A stretch of 20,579 nt of DNA from an uncultured Acetatifactor sp. (GTDB lineage Bacteria > Bacillota > Clostridia > Lachnospirales > Lachnospiraceae), in the NCBI GenBank assembly GCA_910586435.1, contig CAJUGT010000066.1, forward strand, positions 1 through 20,579. Direction: 5' to 3'. This document shows, one piece after another, positions 1 to 8,059 of the stretch. The first letter of the stretch is position 1. Every line of letters begins with the position of its first letter. The notes under the pieces are model-generated. The model was not told the DNA's origin. It saw only the letters and a program-made list of their open reading frames with translations, and made no database searches. The position numbers and the translations under genes are program-made.

Positions 1-148
1 TATTCAGAGTTGGTGGAGATACATAGGATCGATGAAGCCACGGCAACCCCATTGAGGAAGGTGCCCCCCTGAGCGAGTTATTTTCGAGCAATAAGAGGAT
101 TGAATATCGCAAGATTTTAGTCCGCTTATTTCTTAAGCGGATTTTTTT
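1..148 (+). promoter_or_regulatory. SAM-I (S-box) riboswitch, 5' end cut by the window edge
   Basis: The core matches SAM-I: CAGAG..GGTGGAG (5-19), then GATGAAGCCACGGCAACC and an AAGGTGCC segment. The 3' strand of the P1 helix is AATAAGAG (90-97). Bases 1-4 pair with the start of that strand, so only a few 5' bases of P1 lie outside the window. A terminator hairpin follows at 121-148. This is the classic transcription-attenuation layout: SAM binding stabilises P1 and favours the terminator, while low SAM allows read-through. The downstream gene is metK, the enzyme that makes SAM, so the control is end-product feedback. The antiterminator pairing was not worked out in detail. Confidence 0.93.
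121..148 (+). terminator. Riboswitch-controlled intrinsic terminator
   Basis: The stem TCCGCTTA / TAAGCGGA (121-128 and 134-141) is followed by seven T residues (142-148). It sits directly after the SAM-I aptamer and about 390 nt before the metK start, so it is probably the expression platform. Confidence 0.9.
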
Positions 149-173
149 ATGCGAACTGGCGTCAAAGGAAAAA

Positions 174-490
174 TGTCAGCGGAAGCCTGACGGGTGCCCG
201 ATGCGCAAGCCTGGGAATTCGGAGTGAGATTGTCAGCGGAAGCCTGACGGGTGCCCGATGCGCAAGCCTGGGAATCCGGAGTGAGAATGTCGGCAGAAGC
301 CTGACGGGTGCCCGATGCGCAAGCCTGGGAATCTGGAGTGAGATTGTCAGCAGAAGCCTGACGGACGCCCGATGCGCAAGCCTGGGAATCCGGAGTGAGA
401 ATGTCGGCAGAAGCCTGACGGGTGCCCGATGCGCAAGCTTGGGAATCCGGAGTGAGATTGTCAGCGGAAGCCTGACGGACACCCGGAGTA
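174..490. repeat. Tandem array of 57-bp structured repeats (five full units plus a partial sixth)
   Basis: Units start at 174, 231, 288, 345, 402 and 459, exactly 57 bp apart; the sixth breaks off near 490. Each unit carries a hairpin of the form GTCAG..CTGAC, then a second helix around CCCGATGCGCAAGCCTGGG with a GCAA loop, then GGAGTGAGAT or GGAGTGAGAA. Units differ by a few bases. In the first stem some have GTCGG for GTCAG, which keeps pairing through a G-U wobble. The unit 2/3 and 4/5 junctions share GAGAATGTCGGCAG, suggesting a later 114-bp duplication. The array lies between the riboswitch terminator and metK, so it should be transcribed only on read-through. A related single copy lies at 10887. 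Confidence 0.95.
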
Positions 491-538
491 GGGGGAGGAA
501 ACTATTTTACATCATTTTACATAAGGAAGGAAAAAAAT

Positions 539-1729
539 ATGGAAAAGCATTTATTTACTTCAGAATCCGTAACCGAAGGACATCCTGATAAACTCTGTGA
601 CGCGGTTTCGGACGCAATACTGGATGCCTGCATGGAGCAGGACCCCATGAGCCGTGTAGCCTGCGAAACGGCAAGCTGTACCGGTTTTGTCCTGGTGACA
701 GGAGAGATTACAACAAAGGCAACTCTTGATATTCCCGCCCTTGTGCGCAAAACGGTGAACGAGATTGGCTATAATGATGCCAAGACTGGTTTTGACGGCA
801 ATATTTGCGCAGTTATGGTGGCATTGGATAAGCAGTCTCCCGACATAGCCATGGGAGTTGACAAGGCGCTGGAGGCCAGGGAGTCCGGTATGAGCGATGC
901 CCAATTGGAAGCCATTGGCGCAGGGGACCAGGGAATGATGTTCGGTTACGCCACCAATGAGACACCGGAACTGATGCCCTATCCCATCTCTCTGGCACAT
1001 AAACTGGCAAGGCAGCTCACCAAAGTCCGCAAAGATGGAACACTGCCCTATCTGCGTCCCGACGGCAAGAGTCAGGTATCGGTGGAATACGATGAAAACG
1101 GCAGACCTGTCAGGCTTGAGGCGGTGGTTCTTTCCACCCAGCATGATGAGGATGTAACACAGGAACAAATTCATGAGGACATTAAAAAATATGTATTTGA
1201 TCCTGTTTTGCCCAAGGATATGGTGGATCAGGATACCAAATTCTTCATTAATCCCACGGGACGTTTTGTGATTGGCGGGCCTCAGGGAGATGCGGGTTTG
1301 ACCGGGCGCAAGATTATTGTGGATACCTATGGGGGCTATGCCCGTCACGGCGGCGGCGCTTTCTCTGGTAAGGACTGTACCAAGGTGGACAGAAGCGCAG
1401 CTTATGCCGCAAGATATGTGGCGAAAAACATTGTTGCGGCAGGTCTGGCAGAGAAGTGTGAGATTCAGCTGGCTTATGCCATTGGAGTGGCACAGCCCAC
1501 ATCCATTATGGTAGACACCTTCGGCACCGGAAAATTGGGCAATGAAAAACTGGTGGAAATCATCCGGGAGAATTTTGATCTCCGTCCCGCAGGCATTATC
1601 AAAATGCTCGATTTGCGCAGACCCATTTACAGGGCAACCGCAGCGTATGGACATTTTGGCCGTGATGATGTGTCTCTGCCATGGGAGGCAACGGATAAAG
1701 CGGAAATCCTTAAGAAGTATCTTGTGTAA
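539..1729 (+). CDS. metK: S-adenosylmethionine synthetase (methionine adenosyltransferase)
   Basis: This 396-residue protein has the normal MetK length. It catalyses ATP + L-methionine to S-adenosylmethionine, phosphate and diphosphate in the cytoplasm. It starts MEKHLFTSESVTEGHPDK, the conserved N-terminal substrate-binding segment. It carries both family signatures, GAGDQGMMFGYA in the central domain and the phosphate-binding GGGAFSGKD near residue 280. The segment that usually reads ETTVTTG is ETASCTG here. The start is set by AAGGAAGG at 523-530, eight bases before ATG 539. It appears monocistronic, with a SAM-I riboswitch upstream and a terminator 10 bp after the stop. The only oddity is the repeat array in its leader. 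Confidence 0.98.
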   Translation: MEKHLFTSESVTEGHPDKLCDAVSDAILDACMEQDPMSRVACETASCTGFVLVTGEITTKATLDIPALVRKTVNEIGYNDAKTGFDGNICAVMVALDKQSPDIAMGVDKALEARESGMSDAQLEAIGAGDQGMMFGYATNETPELMPYPISLAHKLARQLTKVRKDGTLPYLRPDGKSQVSVEYDENGRPVRLEAVVLSTQHDEDVTQEQIHEDIKKYVFDPVLPKDMVDQDTKFFINPTGRFVIGGPQGDAGLTGRKIIVDTYGGYARHGGGAFSGKDCTKVDRSAAYAARYVAKNIVAAGLAEKCEIQLAYAIGVAQPTSIMVDTFGTGKLGNEKLVEIIRENFDLRPAGIIKMLDLRRPIYRATAAYGHFGRDDVSLPWEATDKAEILKKYLV

Positions 1730-1736
1730 TGAAATT

Positions 1737-1775
1737 GTGGCGGCATGCGTTTTATAATGTGTGCCGCCTTTTTTC
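1737..1775 (+). terminator. Intrinsic terminator of metK, overlapping the 3' end of the convergent gene
   Basis: The stem GGCGGCA / TGCCGCC (1739-1745 and 1762-1768) extends inward by four mostly wobble pairs to an AT-rich loop, and is followed by TTTTTT. The last codons and TAA stop of the minus-strand ABC-F gene (1752) lie inside this hairpin. Confidence 0.88.
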
Positions 1776-3389
1776 ATTTGGGCGTCCAGAGGAGTAGTCC
1801 AGGTTCAGAATTCCTGTGGCCACCGCATTGCCGAAATCTTCATCATGTTCCACGAATATTGTGGTAATATTGCTTTCGCACAGGGCTTTTGCCAGCTGTT
1901 CCCGGAAAAGGGTATCCATATAATTCAGTGGTTCATCCAGAAAGAGAAGCTGGTGTTTGGCGGAGAGAGCCCTGGCAATATCTATTTTTTTTAATTCACC
2001 GCTGCTTAAGGTTTCAAGGGGACGTTGGGTGAAGTCCTGTGGCAAATCAAAAAGGCTGCACAATTCCAGAAATCTTTCATAGCGATATGGTTGGGGTTCA
2101 GGGAAGGAAGCAGAGGGGCGGGATTCCTGCCGGAAAATCTCGAATATATTGCCGCAGGTCCATTTGGGTTCCTGGAAGGCAGTCGCAATTATGAGGTTTT
2201 CCGCATAGTGTACCAAATCACAGGGAAGGGAGCCACACAACAAACGGAGCAGTGTGCTCTTCCCGGCGCCATTCCTGCCCCGAAGCCAGATGCGTTCTCC
2301 CTCTGAAATCCTGATGGTAAGATTACAGAGCAGGGGTTGTTCTTCCACATAAGAGTAACTCAGTCCCTCAGCTTCCAGCAGATACTCCTCATCGCCAAGC
2401 CTTTCCTGGAGTATGGCAAGTTCTTCCGCCTGTTCCAGATTGCGGAGGAGACCTTTCTTTTCTTCCAGGTTCTTCGCAATTTTATCTTCGGATCTTTTGG
2501 CCTGGCGCATATAGGCCCTGGCACCGTTTGCTCTGGCATTGCATGCGAAATGGTATTTCTGTGTGTTGCCAATGGCGGACCATTGTCTGTTTTCTTCCGA
2601 CTGCCGTGAGAGCTGACGGATTTCCTGTTCTAAGCGTTGTTTTGTACGCAGTTCAAATGTTTCCTTTTGCAGCACATTTCGTTTCCAGGTGGCATAGTTT
2701 CCATGTTCCAAAGTAAGATTGGTTTTGTTGATGGAAAGAATGTGGTCGGTGACTTGGTTTAAAAAGTGGCTGTCATGGGATACCACCAGAAATCCATGTT
2801 GTTTGTTCAGGTAATTGACCAGAGCCTCCTTGCCTCTCTGATCCAGATGGTTTGTAGGTTCGTCCAGCAGGACATAACCATCCTTTCGCAGGAACAGGGC
2901 CAGGATAAGCATTCGTGTCTTTTCGCCTCCGGAGAGAGTCTCAAAATCCTGCTCCAGGAGCCGGGGAGCTAATTGCATATGTTCGGCTTCTTTATAGATT
3001 TTGCTTTCAATGCAATAACCATCCATGTACTGATATTGCTCCAAAAGCGCGAAATAATTGTCGGATTGATTCTCAGCCAGGGCTGTCTCCATGGCAACTT
3101 CCAGGGTTCGGACACCGCCAATCATTTCCTTTACCACATCGAGAGTATTCCTGAAGGTACCGGAATAGCCATAGGGAAAATAGCTGGCCCGCAAGGGGCT
3201 TGAGATGACACCGGAGGACGGGACCAGCTCTCCGGTCAGTAATTTCAAGAGAGTGGTTTTTCCACGACCGTTTCTTCCAATCAATCCGGTCTTCCAATTT
3301 GTATCAAGGCACAGGGTTATTTTATCAAAGACAGGATTATAAAAATCCACATAGTGATAACTCATTTCATTGAATATAATTTGCGACAT
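1752..3389 (-). CDS. Lsa-type ABC-F ribosomal protection ATPase
   Basis: This 545-residue soluble protein has two ATP-binding cassettes and no membrane segments. Cassette 1: Walker A GRNGRGKTT (38-46), signature LSGGEKTR, Walker B LLDEPTNHLD. Cassette 2: Walker A GRNGAGKST, signature LSSGELKK, Walker B FLDEPLNYMD, switch His in VEHDED. The stretch TNWKTGLIGRNGRGKTTLL and the second motif DEPLNYMD resemble the Lsa group, and a long charged interdomain linker follows cassette 1. Known Lsa proteins bind the ribosomal E site and dislodge lincosamides, streptogramin A and pleuromutilins. Resistance here is inferred; a housekeeping or silent role is possible. AGGAGG precedes ATG at 3389. It converges on metK with 22 bp between stops. 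A leader of about 300 nt may regulate it. Confidence 0.9.
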   Translation of the reverse strand: MSQIIFNEMSYHYVDFYNPVFDKITLCLDTNWKTGLIGRNGRGKTTLLKLLTGELVPSSGVISSPLRASYFPYGYSGTFRNTLDVVKEMIGGVRTLEVAMETALAENQSDNYFALLEQYQYMDGYCIESKIYKEAEHMQLAPRLLEQDFETLSGGEKTRMLILALFLRKDGYVLLDEPTNHLDQRGKEALVNYLNKQHGFLVVSHDSHFLNQVTDHILSINKTNLTLEHGNYATWKRNVLQKETFELRTKQRLEQEIRQLSRQSEENRQWSAIGNTQKYHFACNARANGARAYMRQAKRSEDKIAKNLEEKKGLLRNLEQAEELAILQERLGDEEYLLEAEGLSYSYVEEQPLLCNLTIRISEGERIWLRGRNGAGKSTLLRLLCGSLPCDLVHYAENLIIATAFQEPKWTCGNIFEIFRQESRPSASFPEPQPYRYERFLELCSLFDLPQDFTQRPLETLSSGELKKIDIARALSAKHQLLFLDEPLNYMDTLFREQLAKALCESNITTIFVEHDEDFGNAVATGILNLDYSSGRPNEKRRHTL

Positions 3390-3706
3390 AGAATCCTCCT
3401 GTTTGGTATATAAAGACGCATGGAATCAGTTCCTGCTCTGAAAGACAACATGGAGCCAAAACCACCTAAAATTTGCATCAAAAAAAGAATGACTTGCAGA
3501 CTTACAAAAAAGTAACCCGCCCCATCCAAAAATGCGCATAACAACTCAGAGGATAGAAGTCCTCTGACAAAGTTACAATACATTTTACAGGCAAGTTACT
3601 TTATTCTAATAATCATTCTTTTCTCAACCTCTCAGGATTTTATTATGATTTGATTTTACGTTAATAACATACCATAACTTTTGCGGAATGTCAAAGGAAA
3701 AATATA
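3390..3706 (-). promoter_or_regulatory. Leader region upstream of the ABC-F gene, possibly an attenuator
   Basis: There is no convincing gene in this stretch. Read on the minus strand it holds, in order, an AT-rich start, a possible six-codon frame MIIRIK (3616-3596) with only a weak ribosome binding site, a perfect hairpin CAGAGGA-cttcta-TCCTCTG (3566-3547), two T-rich runs, and the AGGAGG of the ABC-F gene. ABC-F resistance genes are often controlled by leader peptides and attenuators, so the layout is suggestive. I could not define a clear terminator or promoter. Confidence 0.35.
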
Positions 3707-4148
3707 TTACTGTTCAGCCTGATAGTGCCAAGTGGCTTGCGGGGTTGTTCTATGGCAGCGAAAGAGACGGCGGATGGGGTGGGGGAATCGCTGCTCGGCC
3801 CGGGCAACGCCTCCGCCGGACTAACCGCCAACAAAAGCTAAGACACAAAAGTACTGTGTCTAAGTTTTTTGTAAGCGGTGGATTCCGTCTCCGGTCTAAG
3901 GGCGCCCTCAAGTGCTTTCGCAGCGATTCCCCCCACCCCACCCGCCTGTATAACCACAAGTGATAGTATAAAAGGTCCGGAATACCGCGCCAAATGATAT
4001 ACCTGTTGGCACAGCTTATAAGGCACAAAAAGTTGAGGATTCATGAAAGAATGATTTTGGGGCGTCAAACCAAGTACCTATTTTGTGAACCTTTCGCAAA
4101 CACAGGCATCCGCAAGCCACTTGGCGCTATCAGGCCTTAATAGTAACG
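3707..4148. mobile_element. MITE-like element with terminal inverted repeats
   Basis: The left end (3707-3742) and the reverse complement of the right end (4110-4146) match at about 33 of 36 positions, including an unbroken GCCAAGTGGCTTGCGG. AAAATATA occurs just outside both ends (3699-3706 and 4149-4156) and could be a target-site duplication, though it is AT-rich. No transposase is encoded and the frames inside are not gene-like. An inner dyad occupies 3769-3946; about 160 bp on the right have no partner. A third copy of the end sequence lies at 19131-19164. It sits between the divergent ABC-F leader and dnaE. Confidence 0.75.
3769..3946. repeat. Long imperfect inverted repeat inside the element
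   Basis: The arms 3769-3794 and 3920-3946 are near-perfect complements built on GGTGGGG / CCCCACC and AATCGCTGC / GCAGCGATT. Pairing resumes closer to the centre between CGGACTAACCGCC and the complement of GCGGTGGATTCCG, and ends in an apical AGACACA / TGTGTCT stem (3841-3861). A T-run follows the apical stem. As RNA or single-stranded DNA it could fold into a rod of about 178 nt. Confidence 0.7.
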
Positions 4149-4161
4149 AAAATATAAGAGT

Positions 4162-4190
4162 TTGACAAACTTCTGAAAGAGTATGAATGT
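4162..4190 (+). promoter_or_regulatory. Possible dnaE promoter
   Basis: A consensus -35 TTGACA lies at 4162-4167. The -10 is unclear: TATGAA or TGAATG lie 14-16 bp away. It is just outside the right end of the MITE-like element, so the insertion sits directly against the promoter region of dnaE. Confidence 0.35.
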
Positions 4191-4307
4191 CGGAAAAAGT
4201 ATTGTGGAGCATGGCATAAAGTGGAACTCCTTCTTTACAAATCCATCTAATTTCAGTAAGATAAATGTGGGGAAAGATTGTATGCGAAAGAAAGAAGGAA
4301 GTTCATT

Positions 4308-7300
4308 ATGCCATTTGTACATCTTCACGTCCACACGGAATATTCCCTTCTGGACGGTTCTAATAAAATCGAAGAATACGTTTCCCGGGTGAAAGAACTG
4401 GGGATGGAAAGCGCTGCCATTACAGATCACGGTGTTATGTATGGTGTGATAGATTTCTACCGTGCTGCCAAGGAAGCGGGCATCAAGCCCATTCTGGGAT
4501 GTGAGATTTATGTAGCGCCCAATTCCCGGTTTGACAAGGAGCTTACCGGGGGCGAAGACAGATATTATCATCTTGTGCTGCTGGCGGAAAATAAAATCGG
4601 TTATGAGAATCTGATGAAAATTGTCAGCAAAGGCTTTACAGAGGGGTATTATTACAAGCCCCGTGTGGATATGGAAGTCCTGAATGAGTATCATGAAGGA
4701 CTCATAGCCCTGTCGGCCTGCCTGGCGGGGGAAGTGCAGAGATATATCGCAAAGGGGCAGCCTGAAGAGGCCAGGAAAGCGGCCAGGAAATATGAGACAT
4801 GCTTTGGGAAGGGCAATTATTTTCTGGAACTTCAGGATCACGGATATCCGGAACAGAGACAGGTGAACACGGAATTGCTGAAGATGAGCAGGGAATTGGA
4901 CATACCCCTGGTAGCCACCAACGATGTCCATTATACTTATGAAAATGACGCCGATTCCCATGACATATTGCTCTGTCTTCAGACCGGCAAGAAACTGGCG
5001 GATGAAAACAGAATGCGATATGAGGGCGGGCAGTATTACGTCAAAAGTGAAGAGGAAATGAGGGCATTGTTTCCCTATGCGCTGGAAGCTTTGGAGAATA
5101 CAGGTCGTATTGCCAAACGCTGTAATGTGGAGATAGAATTTGGAGTGACTAAGCTGCCCAGGTATGAAGTGCCGGAAGGGTATGACTCCTGGGGGTATCT
5201 GAACAAACTCTGCGCCGACGGGCTTTCGGAGCGTTATGGTGATGTAAATCAGCCTGCTGGAACCACAGGACAGACATTGCGGGAGCGGCTGGAATATGAG
5301 CTTTCTGTCATTCGTGCCATGGGATATGTGGACTATTTTCTGATTGTGTGGGATTTCATTAATTATGCCAGAGAGAACGGGATTCCCGTCGGCCCGGGGC
5401 GGGGTTCCGCTGCCGGAAGCATCGTATCTTACAGCTTGAAGATTACCAATATAGACCCTATCCGCTATGATTTGCTTTTTGAGCGGTTTCTGAATCCGGA
5501 GCGTGTGTCCATGCCCGATATTGATGTTGACTTCTGCTATAACCGCAGGCAGGAGGTGATTGATTATGTGAGCAGGAAATATGGGGCGGAAAAAGTGGTG
5601 CAGATTGTGACTTTTGGTACGTTGGCGGCTAAGGGTGTCATACGGGATGTGGGACGTGTGATGGATCTGCCCTATGCCATGGTGGATTCCATTGCCAAAA
5701 TGGTACCCAAAGAATTGAATATTACCATTGACAAGGCGTTGGAGAAGAACCCCGAACTGCGGGCCCAATATCAGCAGGACGAACAGGTACGTCATCTGAT
5801 TGATATGAGCAAACGCTTGGAAGGCCTGCCCAGACATGCTTCCATGCATGCGGCAGGGGTGGTCATCTGTCCCGAAGCGGCGGATGAATTCGTACCCCTC
5901 TCAAGGGGCAGCAACGGTACCATAACCACACAGTTTACCATGACCACATTGGAAGAGCTGGGGCTTTTGAAAATCGATTTCCTGGGACTGCGTACACTTA
6001 CGGTCATTCACGACGCAGTGAAATATGTGGAGCAGACCACGGGAAAACACATGGATATTGACCATCTTGACTATGGGGATGAAAAAGTTTATGCTTCCAT
6101 TGGTTCCGGAAAAACGGATGGCATTTTCCAGTTGGAAAGCGGGGGGATGAAAAGCTTTATGAAGGAGCTTCGGCCCAGGAGCCTGGAAGATATTATAGAT
6201 GGTATCTCCCTCTATCGCCCTGGTCCCATGGATTCCATACCAAAATATTTGAAAAACAGGAATGAACAATCTTCCGTCACTTACGCCTGTCCTCAGCTGG
6301 AACCCATATTAAAACCCACCCATGGCTGCATTATCTATCAGGAGCAGGTGATGCAGATTGTACGTGACCTGGGGGGATACACCATGGGGCGCAGTGATTT
6401 GGTGCGCCGTGCCATGAGCAAAAAGAAGCATTCCGAGATGGAGAAGGAGCGGACCAACTTTATCTATGGAAATGAGGCCGAGGGTGTTCCGGGATGTGTC
6501 TCAAAGGGAATTGGAGAACAGGTTGCCAACAGTATTTTTGATGATATGATTGATTTTGCGGAATATGCCTTTAATAAGTCACATGCGGCAGGTTATGCGG
6601 TTGTGGCATACCAGACGGCGTATCAGAAATATTATTATCCTGTGGAGTTTATGGCGGCGCTTTTGACCTCCGTAATTGATAACCCCAAAAAGGTGGCGGA
6701 ATATATTCTGACTTGCCGCAATATGGGAATTCGTCTTCTTCCCCCTGACATCAACCGGGGACAGAAGGGGTTTTCCGTTCATGAAGGCTGCATTCAGTAT
6801 GCCCTGAACGCCATCAAAGGTGTGGGCGGTCCGGTGATTGACGATATTGCCAGGGAGCGTGAGGAGGGAGGAATCTTTGCCAATCTGAAAGATTTTATTA
6901 CCAGAACCATTGAAAAAGACGTGAACAAACGTATTGTGGAGAACCTGATAAAATCCGGTGCCCTGGACAGTCTGGGGGGAAACAGAAAACAGTTTATGAT
7001 GGTATATGGACAAATCATAGACCATATTGCCAAAGACAGGAAAACCAATCTCACGGGGCAGCTGTCTCTGTTTGATATAGCGGAGGATTCTCAGAAAGAG
7101 GAATTTGATCTTCGGATGCCGGATACGGAAGAGTATGAAAAGGATATGCTGCTTTCTTTTGAGAAGGAAGTGCTGGGGATATATCTGAGCGGACATCCCC
7201 TGGAAACAGAACAGGAATTGTGGCAGAAGTTCATCACCAATACTACCAATGATTTCCTGTTGGACGAAGAATCGGGGATTGTGCAGGCAGAGGGACAGTA

Positions 7301-7949
7301 TGAGGCAGTGATCGGCGGAGTGATTGCGAATAAGACGATAAAATATACAAAGAATGATAAGGTGATGGCATTTTTAAATCTGGAAGATATGGTGGGAAAT
7401 GTGGAGGTGGTTGTATTTCCGGGGCAATATGAACGATACAGCGCAATTCTTGCGGAGGATGCCAAAATCTTTGTCAAGGGCAGGGTGGCCGTGGAAGAAG
7501 AAAAAGATGGCAAGCTTATTTGTGAACAGATTGTCACGTTTGCGGAGGCTGCTCAGATGAAAGACGGCCCGTTGTTCCACGGCAGGGCCGACCGGGGCGG
7601 GTACAGGAATTTCAGCGGAAGAAAACCGGCGTCGGGGAACAGAGAAAAAGACGGGACGGAGAAGGGGAATGGAATGTCCCAGAGGGAGCAGAAGGGCAAA
7701 GCCGAGAGGCAGGGAAAGGTTCCGGAGGGAATTTGGATTCAGTTTCCCAACGCCCAGGAGTACAAGGCGAGAGAACAGGAACTTTTGGCCGCAATTGCGG
7801 ATTCCGATGGAAATGACGATGTGGTGATATTTCTGCGGGAAACCAAGGCGTATAAGCCACTGCCTCCCAACCGCCGTGTAAACGCCGACAAGGAGCTGCG
7901 GCAGAAGCTGGCGGAACTGTTTGGGCAGGAGAATGTGAAACAAGTGTAA
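4308..7949 (+). CDS. dnaE: DNA polymerase III subunit alpha (DnaE type)
   Basis: This 1213-residue replicative polymerase subunit extends DNA at the fork. The N-terminal PHP domain opens with HLHVH (residues 5-9) and ITDHG. The catalytic palm has PDIDVD with D404 and D406, and the third aspartate D557 in LLKIDFLGL, matching the E. coli DnaE triad. A helix-hairpin-helix region follows, and an OB fold lies around residues 990-1080. A polar charged linker (about 1090-1145) and a short C-terminal domain make it slightly longer than typical. It lacks the embedded exonuclease of PolC, so it is DnaE class. ATG 4308 is preferred over the upstream TTG 4278 because GAAGGAAG lies just before it and homologues begin near MPFVHLHVH. 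pfkA follows after 110 bp. Confidence 0.97.
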   Translation: MPFVHLHVHTEYSLLDGSNKIEEYVSRVKELGMESAAITDHGVMYGVIDFYRAAKEAGIKPILGCEIYVAPNSRFDKELTGGEDRYYHLVLLAENKIGYENLMKIVSKGFTEGYYYKPRVDMEVLNEYHEGLIALSACLAGEVQRYIAKGQPEEARKAARKYETCFGKGNYFLELQDHGYPEQRQVNTELLKMSRELDIPLVATNDVHYTYENDADSHDILLCLQTGKKLADENRMRYEGGQYYVKSEEEMRALFPYALEALENTGRIAKRCNVEIEFGVTKLPRYEVPEGYDSWGYLNKLCADGLSERYGDVNQPAGTTGQTLRERLEYELSVIRAMGYVDYFLIVWDFINYARENGIPVGPGRGSAAGSIVSYSLKITNIDPIRYDLLFERFLNPERVSMPDIDVDFCYNRRQEVIDYVSRKYGAEKVVQIVTFGTLAAKGVIRDVGRVMDLPYAMVDSIAKMVPKELNITIDKALEKNPELRAQYQQDEQVRHLIDMSKRLEGLPRHASMHAAGVVICPEAADEFVPLSRGSNGTITTQFTMTTLEELGLLKIDFLGLRTLTVIHDAVKYVEQTTGKHMDIDHLDYGDEKVYASIGSGKTDGIFQLESGGMKSFMKELRPRSLEDIIDGISLYRPGPMDSIPKYLKNRNEQSSVTYACPQLEPILKPTHGCIIYQEQVMQIVRDLGGYTMGRSDLVRRAMSKKKHSEMEKERTNFIYGNEAEGVPGCVSKGIGEQVANSIFDDMIDFAEYAFNKSHAAGYAVVAYQTAYQKYYYPVEFMAALLTSVIDNPKKVAEYILTCRNMGIRLLPPDINRGQKGFSVHEGCIQYALNAIKGVGGPVIDDIAREREEGGIFANLKDFITRTIEKDVNKRIVENLIKSGALDSLGGNRKQFMMVYGQIIDHIAKDRKTNLTGQLSLFDIAEDSQKEEFDLRMPDTEEYEKDMLLSFEKEVLGIYLSGHPLETEQELWQKFITNTTNDFLLDEESGIVQAEGQYEAVIGGVIANKTIKYTKNDKVMAFLNLEDMVGNVEVVVFPGQYERYSAILAEDAKIFVKGRVAVEEEKDGKLICEQIVTFAEAAQMKDGPLFHGRADRGGYRNFSGRKPASGNREKDGTEKGNGMSQREQKGKAERQGKVPEGIWIQFPNAQEYKAREQELLAAIADSDGNDDVVIFLRETKAYKPLPPNRRVNADKELRQKLAELFGQENVKQV

Positions 7950-8059
7950 CAAAGCGTGAATCAGCGGAACTGTTTGGGCAGCGCAAAACTCCTATTGAAA
8001 AGAGAGACAAAATGGAATAAAATAGGAAAGAAAAAGAAACGGGAACAGGAGGTCAGGTC

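Noticed and set aside
162..482. A 106-codon minus-strand frame with a 19-residue repeat rich in Arg, Pro and Leu
   Set aside because: It exists because the DNA repeat is 57 bp (3 x 19). It starts at GTG with no ribosome binding site, and the units vary in a way that fits hairpins rather than protein.
174..490. CRISPR array
   Set aside because: Units are contiguous with no unique spacers, and no cas genes are near.
560..1777. 405-codon antisense frame over metK
   Set aside because: It lies opposite a certain gene; the protein is Cys/His-rich shadow sequence with no ribosome binding site or family resemblance.
3688..4068. Small frames of 76-92 codons on both strands in the MITE-like element
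   Set aside because: They run through the inverted repeats, have low-complexity products and lack ribosome binding sites.
4137..5849. 570-codon antisense frame over dnaE
   Set aside because: It is a shadow of the dnaE reading frame, and its product has no recognisable domain.
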